This document shows, in pieces, positions 1 to 12,139 of a DNA stretch of 64,000 bases. Source of the stretch: Petaurus breviceps papuanus (Eukaryota; Chordata; Mammalia; Diprotodontia; Petauridae). The position numbers were made by a program, and so were the translations under genes. Location of the stretch: assembly GCA_028583685.1 (NCBI GenBank), contig JAMXIF010000003.1, forward strand, positions 53,462,507-53,526,506, in the 5' to 3' direction. The notes under the pieces were generated by a model. It was given only the letters and a program-made list of their open reading frames with translations. It was not told the DNA's origin and searched no databases. Position 1 is the stretch's first letter; every line of letters starts with the position of its first letter.

Positions 1-727
1 AATCTCCCACTGAACACAGCTTGGCAGAAAGGATCCATCACAGTACACTGGGAGTAGAGCCCAGCCCTGCATGAGTCCGAGGTTTTACCCCGGGGCGACT
101 CTACCAGCCACAGCTAGAGGGACTTGGGGAGAGTAGATCATCAGTAGCTGTGGTGGTTTCCATAATTATCAACCCATAAATGCCAAAGACAAAGTGAGAG
201 GTCGGTGTAGACTCTGGGAACTGGGAGTCCAGGAGTGTGTTCTGACTTCTGCCCCAGGAAGGAGAAGTGGCCGAGGTGTGGTGGCCACAGGTGCATGGCT
301 GCTTCAGAGCCCCTGACCTGCAGATTGCAGGGGGACCAAGCAAACATTCTGAGGGGTAACTGCTATTACTTTAACCTGCTTGGATCTGGATCACTGTCTG
401 GGGTGGAGGTCCTAGGGTGTATGATCAGTGAGCCAGAGCATGTGGAAGCTTCAGAGAGGGCAGCCAACTAATAGCTCCGGCAGCTGCAAAAATGCCAGCA
501 ATTTGGGACAAAGCTCTCCTCACTGGAAGCAGGCTTCTACTATGGCAAAAAGCTCAAAAGTCAAGTAATTGAGTGGCAATGTGAGCAAGCAAAGGAAGCA
601 AAGCAAGCACAGCAATCCAACTCTGGGTCCCTTTCTTGGGGACAAAAAGGATCAAAGCATGGAATGGCAGGAAGACAACAAAGTCAGAACCCCTATACCA
701 AAAGCTTCCAAGAAAAATATTAATTGA

Positions 728-1651
728 TTGCAGGCCATAGAGGAGCTGAAGAAACATTTTGAAAACCAAATAAGAGAAGTGGAAGAAAAATTGGGAAGAG
801 AAACGAAAATGATGCAAGAAAATCATGAAAAGCAAGTCAACAACCTGACTGAAGAAAATAACACCTTAAAAAATAGACGAACTCAAATACCAAAAGAGGC
901 TCAAAAAGCCAATGAGGAGAAGAATGCCTTAAAAAGCCAAATTTGCCTGATGGAAAAAGAATCTCAAAAGCTCAGTGAATAGAATAATTCTTTCAGAATT
1001 AGATTGGAGCAAATGGAAGCTAGTGACCTTATGAGAAATAAATATATTATTAAACAGATACAAAAGAATGAAAAAATAGAAGGCAATGTGAAATATCTCA
1101 TTAGAAAAACCACTGACCTGGAAAATAGATCTGGGAGAGACAATTTAAAAATTATTGAACTACCTGAAAGCCATGATCAAAAAAAGAACCTAGAAAATAT
1201 CCTTCAAGAAATTCTCAAGGAAAATTGCCCTGATGTTTTAGAACCAGAAGGCAAAATAGAGGTTGAAAGAATCCACTGATCACCTCTTGAAAAAGATCCC
1301 AAAAAGAAAACTCCTAGGAATATCATAGCCAGGTTCCAGAGTTCCAAGAACAAGGAGAAAATATTACAAGAAACCAAGAAGAAACAATTTGAATATTGTG
1401 GAAACACAATCAGGATAACACAGGATCTGGCAGCTTCTACACTGAGGGATCAAAGGGCTTGGAATATGATATTCCGGAGGGCTAAAGGGCTGGGATTAAA
1501 ACCAAGAATCACCTACCCAGCAAAACTGAGTATCATGTTTCAGGGGAAAATATAGTAATTCAGTGGAATAGAGGGCTTTCAAGAATTCTTGAAAAAACCA
1601 GAGGTGAATAGAAAATCTGACATTCAGATACAAGAAGCAAGAGAAGCATGA
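728..1651 (+). pseudogene. Decayed L1/HAL1 ORF1 protein
   Basis: The frame from 728 codes a lysine/glutamate-rich coiled coil (roughly the first 90 residues), then an RRM-like core with the L1 ORF1p signature ENRSGRDNLKIIELPES (near 1120-1180). After a frame change near 1280 comes the C-terminal domain (IIARFQSSKNKEKIL, then TLRDQRAWNMIFRRAK). A TAG at 980-982 interrupts the frame and the shift near 1280 breaks it again, so it is non-functional. ORF1p is an RNA-binding trimer of L1 particles. About 300 codons in total is the usual family length. Confidence 0.85.
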
Positions 1652-1781
1652 GAAGGTAAACAGGGAAAAGAAATCATAAGGAACTTATCAAAGTTGAACT
1701 ATTTATATTACTACATAGAAAAATGATATTTGTAACTTGTGAAACTTTTCTCAGTATAAGAATAGTTGAAGGGAATATAAA

Positions 1782-1915
1782 TGTGTGTGTGTGTATATAT
1801 ATATATATATGTGTGTGTGTATGTGTGTGCATATACATATGTCTACATAGGAGGGTATATGGGCATATGAATACATATGTAAATGTGTGTATATATGTGT
1901 ACAGGTATACATAGA
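1782..1915. repeat. TG/TA microsatellite inside HAL1 3' region
   Basis: Alternating TG and TA runs with interruptions, lying just after ORF1. It produces the low-complexity open frames seen on both strands here; these are not genes. Confidence 0.85.
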
Positions 1916-2745
1916 CAGAGGGCACAGGAACAATTGAATAGGAAGGGATGGTACTTAAAAAGTGAAATTGAGAGGTGAGAGAGGAATATAATGAGGAGAT
2001 GGGGAGGGACAGAATGGGGTAAAGTATCTCATATAGAAGAGGCAAGGGAAAACTGGTACAATGGAGGGGACAAACAGGAAGGTGAAAGGGAATGGGTCAA
2101 CCTTACTCTCACCGAATTTGGCTTAGGAAGAGAATGACATACACACTAAATAGGGTATCTCACCCTACAGGAGAATAGGGGGGAAGGGAATGAGAGGGGG
2201 TATGATGGAGGGGAGCACAGGTTGGGGGGAGGGAAGTTAGAAGCACACGCTTTTGAAAAGGGACAGGGTCAAAGTAGAGAATAGAACAAGTGGGGGACGG
2301 GATAGGATGGAGGGAAATATAGTCTGTCTTTCACAATATATCCACTATGGAAATGTTTTGGGTAGCTACACATGTACAACCTATATCGAATTGCCTATCT
2401 TCCCAGTAAGGGTGGGTAACAAGGGAGGAAGGGAAAGAATCTGTAATTCAAAGTTTTAAAATCAAATGTTTATATGTATATATATGTATAATTATGTTTT
2501 TTACATGCAACTGGGAAATAAGATATACAGGCACTGGGGTATAGAGATCTATCTTGCCCTACTGGAAAGTCAGAGGGGGGATGAGGGAGGATATAGGAGA
2601 CAGCAAATTGGAGCACAGGGTATACAATGGGATCACTGTTTTTGGGGTGGTGTGTAGGGGAAAGACAGGAGAAAATTTGTAACTCAAAATCTTGTAGAAA
2701 TTAATGATGTAAACTAAAATTAAACATAAAATTTAATTAAGAAAA

Positions 2746-4390
2746 AAAGAAAAACTTATGGTCAAACAAGGGATAGAGAGGATTACAAAAGAGAAAACAG
2801 GTGTTTCCAATTGCATAAATTTTATGTGTTTTTATTTTTGCAAAAACTAAAGGCTAAGATTATAAAGGGGGAAAATTACATGGGAAAAATCATTGCTGCA
2901 TCTCATTTACAAAAGAAAAAAAAGAAAATTATCCTTTTTTATATGTCCGTGGATGTAAGTCGATTTGAAATAATTGAAAATAGTTCCTAATATGACATAA
3001 TTACCCTAAAATAAAAACTCTAGGTGAGCTAGAGAGTGCTGTGTATAAACATAAAAAGGCAACGGTAATTGTTCTTTTAAAATTAAGTATCAAATTCAAA
3101 GTAATTACAAAAATGAAAGACCAATCTGCCAATCATTGCCATTAAAACCTAATTTACTAAAGATGATATGTTTAAATTCTTGACTTTAGAATTTTTTTTC
3201 TCAATTTTATTTCTTAGATTCTTTATTTTATTTTGCTTTTAGGAAGGGTAAAAAGAGAAATTCTTAAGGGATGGGAGGGAAAATAGCAGGAAAAATGAAG
3301 GTCTAGATATAAGACCTAACCAAGAAGCAGCTATGGAGGACAAGAATGAATGCTTTTTAGTATTTCTATTCGTAATTTTGTATATAAAATGCTCAAAAAG
3401 GCCTGATCCTTTGGGAGTCCATATCATTGTTTTCCTTAAAAGTTAAATAGTTAAAGAATTTTCTTTATTTAATGGAAAATCCCCAAATTTCTCAGGTTCA
3501 AAGAGTCTTTTGTTAAAAGAAAAGGTAGGGAGAGATTTAGAAAACAATCATTGCTGAAGTTCACCAACAGCCCTATTTTGTATGGCCAGAAGGTGGCAGC
3601 AATTTCCCATACAATTTTCTATCACTCATAGAGGTCTTTCCTATACTGTTCTCCCATTAAGCTTTCAAAATATCTCTCACTGAAGAGGAATTATAATTTA
3701 TTTATGCCACTGTGTCTAGTCAAGCTATATTTCTAAAGCAGAAAGACTTGCCCTAGAGAATTCCATTAATTTTTACACTAATTATTACCTATTTGGAATC
3801 AGATGCAGTATAGTTCAAAATAGCAAAGTCAGGAAAGATGGGGAAGAAAAAGGATATTGGGAAAATGAGTAGAAAGAAAAAAGGGATTTAAAAAGTAGGG
3901 ACTTATTCTTACTTTAATCACAATATAAAGCAAACTAGTTTGTCTAGAGTTGTCCAAAGTTTTTTTAAAAATCAGCTAGGAGATTTAGGTATACATTGTC
4001 ATTCTTAATTTTTAACAGATTTGTGAGTTTGGGTATTTGAAGGATTTTGACTCGTCACCATCACTACACTCTGCTGTGGGGGATATGAGAGAGTTTCACA
4101 TTTCCCACAATAGATGCTCCAAACGTCTTTCTTCATATCTTTAGCCATACCTTTTCTCATTCTCAAATAATGGCTTTTCCTTCCACTTTACTGGAAAAAA
4201 TTAAGGCCATCAGTGTGAACTTCAACTCCAGTGTCCTTCTTTTAACATTTCAAAGTTATCACTCCTATTTTCTTCTTTCCTTCCAGTTCCAGAGGGAAAA
4301 GGTGGTCCCCTCCACCTTGTCAAGGCAAACACCTCCACCTGTACTTCTGAACGTATCTCTCCTGTGACCTTGCTCCATTAACCATACCCT
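2746..4390. other. No gene recognised
   Basis: AT-rich sequence on both strands with short frames only. I see no recognisable repeat family, exon or RNA gene. Expected position is within intron 3 of the minus-strand SELENOI-like gene. Confidence 0.5.
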
Positions 4391-4394
4391 GTCC

Positions 4395-5190
4395 CCTGCA
4401 TCTCCCCCTTTAAGTGACTCCTACTACAGTATAAAGTATGCTCAGGTCACCCCAATCCTAAGAACAAGCCCAAAACAAAACTAAGCAAAACCTTCCATTG
4501 ATCCTATGGTTCGATCAAGCTATTATATTCACTGACTACATTTTCTCACAACTCACACATTCCTCAACACATTACAATTGGCTTCCAACTACCCTAATCT
4601 CCTCAGCTTTCTGATAATAAATAAATGCCCTCTTTGTCACTAAATTCAGTGGCCTCATTTCTCTTCTCATCTTCTTTGACTTCTCTTGAGTACCTGACCT
4701 GATGAATCACCACTTTCTAGATATCCCTTCTTCCCTCTGCCCTTTGTGACACTGCATTCTCTCAATTTTCTTTCCTCTCTGACAGCTTCCTTTCTCTTTT
4801 GTTGGCTCCTCATATCACCAACTTTAGTACCACCTCCCAAGTTCTGCCTTTGCCCATCTTGTCACCTTCTGCATTCTATTCTTTGTTGGTCTGATTCACT
4901 ATTTGAATTACCACCTCTATAAAATGACTCCCAAATCTTTACCTCTCCTCAAACATCTTATTTCCCAATCAGTTGTACTCATTTTGGATTTCTTTAACTT
5001 CACCATGCCCACCTGATCAGGTAACTTCTCTCCACCATTGCCTTTTCAGGTTTGTATATGTATTTATTGTCTTCCCTCATTTGATGTAAGTTCCTTGAGG
5101 GCAGGGACTTTTTCATATTTGAATCCCCAGCACTTAGCACAGTGCCTGGCACACAGGAGGTGCTTAATAAATGTTTATTGCCAATTGCCT
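4395..5190 (+). mobile_element. L2 LINE 3' part
   Basis: Pyrimidine-rich L2 body ending in the diagnostic 3' end (TTGAGGGCAGGGACT near 5095, CAGTGCCTGGCACA near 5140, then TTAATAAATGTTTATTG). Old and diverged. The 5' limit is uncertain. Confidence 0.8.
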
Positions 5191-5224
5191 ATTAATCTTT
5201 ACTCTTAAATTCTTCTAAGAAATT

Positions 5225-5935
5225 CCATCCTACACTTACAATTATTAAATGTCTCCATTTGTATTTCCCACCAACAAATAAAAATAAATCCTTTTTTTCA
5301 GATTTGCCTCTCTCCTTAGTTTTCCTAGTCACCCCGGTTCATAATTTTGGAGTTACCTTTGATGTTTCTTTGTACCCCAACTCCAACATACAATCCTTTG
5401 TCAAGTCCTATAGATTTTACTTTTGTAATTCATTTCCTATCTATCCCTTCCTCTCAACTCTTCATGTAACCACCCTGATTCAGACCCTCATCTCTTCTCA
5501 TATCTGCCTTTTGAAGCCTTGCCCTTCCTTCCCAGCTAATTCAGGCACCTGCCTTTCAATAAAGGCTCCTCCCTCTCCCATCTCCACCCCTGCCCCCCAC
5601 TCACATGAAAAATGATCTCCACCTCCTCAAATTTCCCACAGCACTTTGTCTAAACCTCTCCCCATACCTACCACATTATCCCTAGGATCACAATTTTCTG
5701 TAATTATGACTTCCAGCTAACTCCCCTTCCAGCCTAACTCTCCACCCACCCTGCCCCATTTATAACCTCCTCTACTACAGTTTCTCCCATTAGCTTCCAA
5801 ACCCCTTGAGCAGCTTGATCTGTGTCATCTATCTTTCTAACTCTAGCTCCCATCAAAGTACCTTTCTTACCAAAGGCACTTAATAAATGTCGACTGAACC
5901 GAATTTAATTGAACTCATTTAGCCCAATATGCACT
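5225..5935 (+). mobile_element. L2 LINE 3' part (second copy)
   Basis: A second L2 body in the same orientation, ending AGGCACTTAATAAATGTCGA near 5880-5895. It accounts for the 118-codon frame at 5259-5615, whose translation is not protein-like. Confidence 0.7.
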
Positions 5936-6780
5936 ATCCTTTAGTGGAAGTAGTATACTTATCACAACAATGCTGGTAGGGCCATCTCTAGCTAACAGTT
6001 TCATTCCATTAGGTTTGAAAGGGAAGAAGCAGCCTAAGTGGACAGACTATTAGCATTAGCCTCGCTTTAAAAAAAAAAAAGTAATTTTAGCCACCGTAGC
6101 TCCTCAGATTCCTATACTGATCAATCCCAATTCCACTCAGTTTTTGCTGGAATTGGTCACTGCTTCTGAATTAGTCTTGCCTTGAAAAAAATACTTGCCG
6201 ATAATGTTCCCCAAAAAATGATATTTCCCTCAAATTTTATGGCTCAAAAAGATATTCAATTAATCTGGAAGTTTACTTACCTCATTCAGCTGATTGCTGG
6301 ATTAGATATTTTACTAAGTAAGATTTGTCAATTCTTTTAATGGGCAAATTGATGCCTGATGCCTAAAGCGCCACCCTGGATGTAACTGTAATCTTTATCC
6401 ATATGTGATGCTGTGAATCAAAACCTTCTCATGCTAACTCCCACAATACTTAGAACTTAGACTCTGACTTCAGATGAATTTCTCCCCAACAGCCCCCTCC
6501 ACCCTGCCTTTGTAGCAAGCAGGATTCATCAAGGCCAGTAACTAAATTCCAAGCAGAGGTTGGGAACAGAACCTAATGGGGCTTACACAATAACCTCCCT
6601 ACCTTGGCAAACCTATAAAGCACTTGACAGGACAGCTGCCATTGTTCAAAACATTTTTGTAAATCCTTATTTTAATTTATTCTCAGAGTTTGGGATCCAT
6701 TGTTCTGCCTTAGTAGCAGAAAATCTGAATGCTCTGAGAATAAATGTGATTTTTAAACGTAGCCCCGAATTATTTGGAGC
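5936..6780. other. No gene recognised
   Basis: Unique-looking AT-rich sequence. The short frame at 6560-6808 runs into a MIR and shows no family resemblance. Confidence 0.45.
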
Positions 6781-6784
6781 CACT

Positions 6785-6935
6785 TTTAACTCTGGACAAG
6801 TCATTTAACCTCTCCTAGCCTCAGTTTCCTCCTCTGCAGAATAGGGATAATAGTAGTTGAAGTACCTATCTCACAGGCTTATTATGAGAGAATGCTTTGT
6901 CAACCCTGAAACATCAGGTAAATAAGAGTTGACAA
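6785..6935 (+). mobile_element. MIR/THER SINE
   Basis: The CORE-type stretch (AAGTCATTTAACCTCTCCTAGCC, shortened here to its recognisable start AAGTCATTTAACC) is followed by CCTCAGTTTCCTC and the 3' part about GGGATAATA. Old copy. Confidence 0.75.
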
Positions 6936-7054
6936 TATTCTGATAAAGTGAATAATTTCAACAATATAATTTTTCCAAGTCTTACTTAATTCTGATGCTC
7001 CCCCCAGATCAGCTCAAATTTATCCCACATGTATCTTGTGCATACATAGTGGTC

Positions 7055-7155
7055 ACATGTTGTTTCCCTCACTAGGCTGTGATTCCAGGAGGGCAGGCAT
7101 TGTTTTCGCTTTTCTTTGCATCAGCATTGCTTAGCACAGCGCCTCTGAGGACATC
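7055..7155 (+). mobile_element. L2 3' end fragment
   Basis: GTTGTTTCCCTCACTAGGCT, GGAGGGCAGGCATTG and TTAGCACAGCGCCT match the L2 3' terminus. Short and diverged. Confidence 0.65.
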
Positions 7156-7655
7156 CTCGTATTATACAGTAATAATCGTATACACACAATCACGGATATT
7201 CATTGCCACTATCCCACTGCTATAATTGTCAAAGCCACATTTCTAGTACAAAAAGTAAAGAATTTTACTTTAGAAAAGACTAATTTATATTTAGTATATT
7301 TCATTCAAGAAAGTAGGGATACGAATTATATTTGTCAATAGCTTCCCACAAAAGTGATTTTTTTCCCCCTCAAATTTATGGTTCAAAGGGGTAAGCTTTG
7401 ATTCATCTGGAAGTTTTCCTACTTTGGAACACCTCATTCATCAGAACTACTGGATTAGGTATTATCAGACTAAGTAAGATTTGTCAATTCTTTAGTGAAC
7501 AATTTTTTTTATACTGTACCTAAAGTATAGGCAGAAAAGGTAGAGAGAGCAGCAAACCACCACACCCAGTTCGGAATAAGCTGAGAACCTGCAAAATACA
7601 ATGGAATAAACAGTAAGGTTCATATCCAAGATATTCACATATGTAACACCTTATC
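7156..7655. other. No gene recognised
   Basis: AT-rich sequence without recognised repeats or exons. Confidence 0.4.
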
Positions 7656-7900
7656 ATATTATATTGTATGCAATAATATAATAGTATAATAGATTAATAT
7701 ATAATAAAAAATAAAATTATGTATTATATATTAATATATTAAATTGTTACATATTATATAATTATATTGTATGCAATAATATAATAGATTAATATATAAT
7801 ACATAATTTTATTTTTTATTATATATTATGTACATAATAGAACTGTTTTATTATATATTACAATATTTTAGATATTATTGTTATATTATATAATTATTTA
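7656..7900. repeat. AT-rich inverted repeat with direct repeats
   Basis: A perfect 40-bp inverted repeat: arm 7695-7734 is the reverse complement of arm 7789-7828, with a 54-bp spacer. The spacer side carries a direct repeat of the segment ATTGTATGCAATAATATAAT (near 7663 and 7766). Both arms are nearly pure A/T, so cruciform or hairpin folding is plausible. Confidence 0.85.
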
Positions 7901-7929
7901 ATAGTATTAATAACCTTAACTATTATGCC

Positions 7930-8235
7930 CTTTAATATATTTGCTATCCACAAACTTCATACAGGTTAAATAAAATGTCAAAAGTTCAATTCATACCTAT
8001 GTCCTCTTACTCCAAATCTAATGCTCTTTCCATTTCCATTTCCACTGCCTCCCACAATAACTGTTTGAATTCTTTTAAGCAGTGAGTCATAGACATTTTT
8101 GGGTATCACAAAATTCCACAGTTTGAAATAAGCCAAAAATCAAATTCCTGAGAGGTTATGGAGGGTCACATTGCTAGTTAAGGGGCAAAGAGTGATGCCT
8201 AGTCATTTAAGCAAACAAATATTGAACTAAGGGAA
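7930..8235. other. No gene recognised
   Basis: Unique-looking sequence between the AT-rich inverted repeat and an L2 copy. Confidence 0.4.
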
Positions 8236-8239
8236 CCTT

Positions 8240-9035
8240 GACAAGTTATTCATATTCACCTCACATATCTAATCCGTTGCCAAGTCTTATCATTTCTACC
8301 TTCATAGTATTTTTCTGATATGTCCCCTTCTCTCCCTTTACACAGCCACCGTCCTGATGCAGTCCTTGCCACCTTCACAATTAGTCTACTACCGTAACCT
8401 TCTGGTTGACTTTCCCACCTCAACTATCACCCCTTTCCAATCCATCCTTCTTGGAACTTAAATCCAAAGGGATTTAAATGTGGTTGATCTTTTCAGCCAA
8501 CTCCCCTACTCCACCAATAAACTCCAGAGGCTTGGCGTCATCTTCAAGATCCAGTCCTTTCTAGCATTTAAAGCTGTTTGTTATCTGGCCCTTTCCTGTC
8601 TCCTTACATGTTATTCCCCTCCAAATCCTCTATGATCCAGCAATCCTGGCCTTGCTGCTCCTCGGACAGGATACCCCATGTCCCAACCCCATGCTTTTTC
8701 ACTGACTGCTTCCCCATGCCTCAAATGCTGCTCCTTCTCCTGGTTTCCCAGCCTCCTTGTCTCACCTTTTGCAAAAGGCCTTTCCAAGTCCTTTCCCCAC
8801 TCTACTATGGCCTTCTTTAGGAGATTACCTCCATTCACATTTTATATATCTCATATATGTTGGAGGGGGTTGGTTTTGGTTTTTTTTTATTTTCTGCATA
8901 TGGTATTGTCCATTAGGATGCGAGCTCCTTGAGAGTAGCAGATGCATTTTTGCCTTTCTTTGTATGTCCATTCATTACCAGTGTGCCTGGTACATAGAAA
9001 CTATTTAATAAATGCTTGTTCGTTAACTGACTGAC
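8240..9035 (+). mobile_element. L2 LINE 3' part
   Basis: A well-preserved L2 body: CATATCTAATCCGTTGCCAA at the left, then the coding-remnant stretch about CAATCCTGGCCTTGCTGCTC, and the 3' end GCGAGCTCCTTGAGAG ... TTAATAAATGCTTGTTCG. Short frames on both strands here derive from it. Confidence 0.85.
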
Positions 9036-10715
9036 ATCTCTGTGCCTGAGACATGACTTAAAAATAGGACTAGATTAGATCCGAATTTGCCAACCCAAGC
9101 CATTCTGTGAACCGGTAAAATTATTCTGTTATTGACCACAAATAGCAGAGGGTATGTGGCCTGCAGCTCAAAAATGGAGATAAGGATCTGGGGAGAAGGA
9201 GGGAATAGGAGGGTTAGTCGAGTAGAATATTGCGATACAGAAGAGGAAGCAATTTGTTTAGTTTATAGGCTTTAGGAAGTAAATGCCTTCAGGATTATAA
9301 ATTCTACAAACTAATAAGAGAAACAGAATATTGGGCCACATAATTGTAATGACCAAGCTTGGACCCAAAGAAAGGAGGAGAAAATGCATCTTCCTCCCTT
9401 TTGGGGAAGATGTCAGGCTCTAGGAGCACAAAACACTTCATATGCTATCACATTCAATTGATGTGTTGGGGTTTTTTGCCGAACTCTTTTTAATCTTTGC
9501 TACACAGGATGACTCCCTGGGGAAAACAAGGGGAAGAAATCCATTTCAAAATAAAGTTTTTTAAAACACAGCTCAATTAAAAAAACTGAATTAAAAAAAA
9601 GTTTTTCCAGCTAGTCTAAGGTCCTTGGCTCGGAAATGCTCAGCCGGATGATTTCTAAAGTCACCAGTTTTAAATAGGTCTACGATCTAATTACACACAA
9701 CTTGGCCTAGGAATACTTAAGACCTAGAGATGTATTTTATAGAACTCAAATATTTTCATCAAAAAATTGATACATTTTCTTTTTCTGTTATCATTTTTTT
9801 AATATATGCCTTCCTTCTCCCCTGCTCTGGGAGTCATTTCTTTAAAACAAAGATTAAAAAAGAAAGACAGAAAAAGAACAGGAAAGCACATTTTCCTCAA
9901 CCCTTCTCCACGGCTCAACTTGGTCATTATAAGTATGTAGCATTCAATTTCATTTTGGTGTTTTGTTTGATTTGCTTTGTTTGGGGGGAAAGGAGGAGAG
10001 GGGGAAGGAAAATATTTTCCAAGGCAATGTGTTCTTGTTGAGTGGACTCATCTAGGTACCAGAAAGGGCTGCAGGTATTAGTCACCTTGCTTCCCCTGGC
10101 TTGGAAGCCTGCTGCTTAAGGCTGAACATTGTACTTATATAGCCATGAATTCCCTTTGCAAAGAGCTGCCTCAGGGAGATTTCCTATAATTACTAAGTAG
10201 TCCCAAACCCCCATCAGTCTGATAATTAGCATAGACACCCAGATTATTTATGGGTAAGGGAATATGACAGAGGGACAAACAGGTTTGGCTATATTTGTAC
10301 AACCTAGGCCTTTGTTTTCAGTAAAAATTATTTGTGATACTACCAAAGCTCCAACTCAATCTTTATTTTTTCCTTTCCAAAACATTGTTTGAACCTTCAT
10401 ATAAACAAATGAGTAACTGTATAGTAATGGAAGTAGGGGAAGTTCACAATTCACAGGGAATCAGGTTGGCTTTCACTTCTGGTGCTATCACAGCTACCTC
10501 TCATTCAGAAGAATGGGGAGCTGAGACCCTCCTTTTGTGGCACCCTACCAAGGAGATGAAATGAGAAGGGTTTCCCACAGGCCATATTTAAAAATCTGCT
10601 GATGGTACCCGCTCACTGAGAATGGAGAAGCATTGTACTGCATTAACCTGTTTGGCTTCCTGCTGATAGTAAGCACTATGTAAATGTTACTCCTACTCAC
10701 TCCGACTTCTACTAC
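9036..10715. other. No gene recognised
   Basis: The longest repeat-poor stretch in the left third of the window. Frames at 9730-10041 and 10334-10564 are short, not flanked by convincing splice signals and resemble no family I know. A MIR-like scrap may lie near 10650-10690. Confidence 0.45.
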
Positions 10716-10717
10716 GG

Positions 10718-10836
10718 TAAGATTATTTCTTCCTTTTCCTTCTCCTCTTTTCCTCTCTCCTCTCCTCCCCCCTCTTCCTGCTCCTCCTGTCCCTTCTGCC
10801 TCCTTCCCCTCGCTCCTCCTTCATCTTCTTATTTCA
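10718..10836. repeat. Polypyrimidine tract
   Basis: About 120 bases almost wholly C/T on the + strand (hence polypurine on the minus strand), built of irregular TCC/TTCC/CTCC units. Confidence 0.85.
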
Positions 10837-10879
10837 GTGATTTGTCAGTTCTTTTATAGTTTCTGATTCTATCTCTACC

Positions 10880-11150
10880 CTTGGTTACCCATTGCTAACT
10901 GGCAACCTAATTGCTTCACTCTCAATTCAAGTCCCATCTTCTTCAAGAAAGTTTTCCCAGTCCTTGTTCATGTCAGCACCTTCCCAATTTCTCCTGTACA
11001 TACAGTTTGTTAGTACATAGTTCTCTGCATGCTGTCTCCCCCACTAGATGTGAACTCCATGAGAACGACTATCATTTGCCTTTCTTTGTGTCCCAAACAC
11101 TTAGCACAGAGCCTGGCAATAGAGGCGTATTGACCTGTTTGTTGACTTGA
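10880..11150 (+). mobile_element. L2 3' end fragment
   Basis: AAGTCCCATCTTCTTCAAGA, then CCCCACTAGATGTGAACTCC and CACTTAGCACAGAGCCTGGC mark the L2 3' end. Confidence 0.75.
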
Positions 11151-11234
11151 CCTACTGAAATCATATCCTTTGTTTCTGGACATTTTCAAACTCTTTTGTG
11201 GTTAATTAGGTGATGCCAGAACCACACCATACTT

Positions 11235-11397
11235 TTAAGGAATCATAAAGAGTCAGAAGAGATGTTAGAGGTCACCTAGCCAAAACCCTTCATTTTACAG
11301 ATAAGATGATTGAGAAACATTAACTCACTGGTCTAGGTATACACATTTAATATCAGAGACAGGACTTGAATACAGGCTTCCACTGCACCACAGTGTC
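11235..11397 (-). mobile_element. MIR/THER SINE
   Basis: The antisense MIR pattern TTCATTTTACAGATAAGATG is present, followed by a diverged copy of the tail. Confidence 0.6.
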
Positions 11398-11477
11398 TCT
11401 GTACTTTTCAGATTTTGTTTTGAATGACCTGCTTGGCTATAAGCAAATCCTGGCTCCTGCCACTCCCCCTAGTTTAG

Positions 11478-11620
11478 CCAGTCAGTCAAAGCATTTATTA
11501 AGTTTTTACTGTGTGCTAAGCATTACACTAAATGCTGGAGATACCAATAAAAGCAACAATAAAAAATTCTCTTGCCCTTCAGAAAAATATTTTCTATCAT
11601 GGAAGACAACATGTAATCAA
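11478..11620 (+). repeat. Dispersed repeat of the 'TTTATTAAG...GTGCTAAGC' family
   Basis: CATTTATTAAGTTTTTACTG and TGTGCTAAGCATTACACTAA belong to a common old mammalian/marsupial repeat. Related copies lie near 22895, 27600, 33255, 34690 and 54690. I cannot fix its family name. Confidence 0.55.
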
Positions 11621-11635
11621 CTAAATAGATAATAT

Positions 11636-11682
11636 ATGAGTGTGTGTGTGTGTGTGCGTGCGTGCGTGTGTGCATGCATGTG
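11636..11682. repeat. (TG)n microsatellite
   Basis: A TG run with CG and CATG interruptions, directly before a MAR1 SINE. Confidence 0.9.
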
Positions 11683-11925
11683 GTGCAGTGAGGTGGCACA
11701 ATGGAGAGAACACCAGGCCAGGAGTCAGAAGACTCATCTTCCTGACTTCAAATCCAGCCTCGGACTAGCTGTGTGACCCTAGGCAAGTCACTTAACCCTG
11801 TTTGCCTCAGTTTCCTCATCTGTAAAACAAGCTGGAGAAGAAAATGGCAAACCATTCCAATCTCCTTGCCAAGAAAACCCAAAAATGGGGTCACAAAAAG
11901 TTGGACACAACTGAACAAGAAGAAC
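11683..11925 (+). mobile_element. MAR1 CORE-SINE (long form)
   Basis: Head GAGGTGGCACAATGGAGAGA, core GTGTGACCCTAGGCAAGTCA, CCTCAGTTTCCTCATCTGTA, and the long-form tail about AAATGGCAAACCATTCCAAT and AGTTGGACACAACTGAACAA. Confidence 0.85.
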
Positions 11926-12139
11926 ATATGTATGTATATGTGTAATCATACACAGAGTATTTCAAAAGTCTTAGTATAGTTTTAAGCTTTAGCAAGCTTA
12001 AAATTGTGCTGACTTTTAAGATACCCTGTATATAGACACATATAAACACACACATAGAGAGTAGAGGAAAGTAATCTGAAAGGGAAGGCACTAACAGCTA
12101 AGGGACCAGAAAGATCACCTATAGAAAGTAAGGTTTAAA

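Larger units (their letters stand above)
1..2745 (+). mobile_element. HAL1-like (ORF1-only L1) non-LTR retrotransposon
   Basis: A GC-richer 5' untranslated part (to about 727) is followed by a decayed L1-type ORF1 (728-1651) and then directly by about 1.1 kb of purine-rich 3' region containing a TG/TA microsatellite, ending in an A-rich tail near 2745. No ORF2 (endonuclease/reverse transcriptase) lies between ORF1 and the tail. That layout is what the half-L1 (HAL1) families have. An L1 with its ORF2 deleted is the alternative. The 5' end is cut by the window edge. Confidence 0.75.

Noticed and set aside
1674-2045. 123-codon minus-strand frame
   Set aside because: Composed of TG/TA microsatellite and HAL1 3' sequence.
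5259-5615. 118-codon + frame
   Set aside because: Lies in an L2 3' body and does not correspond to a coding strand pattern.
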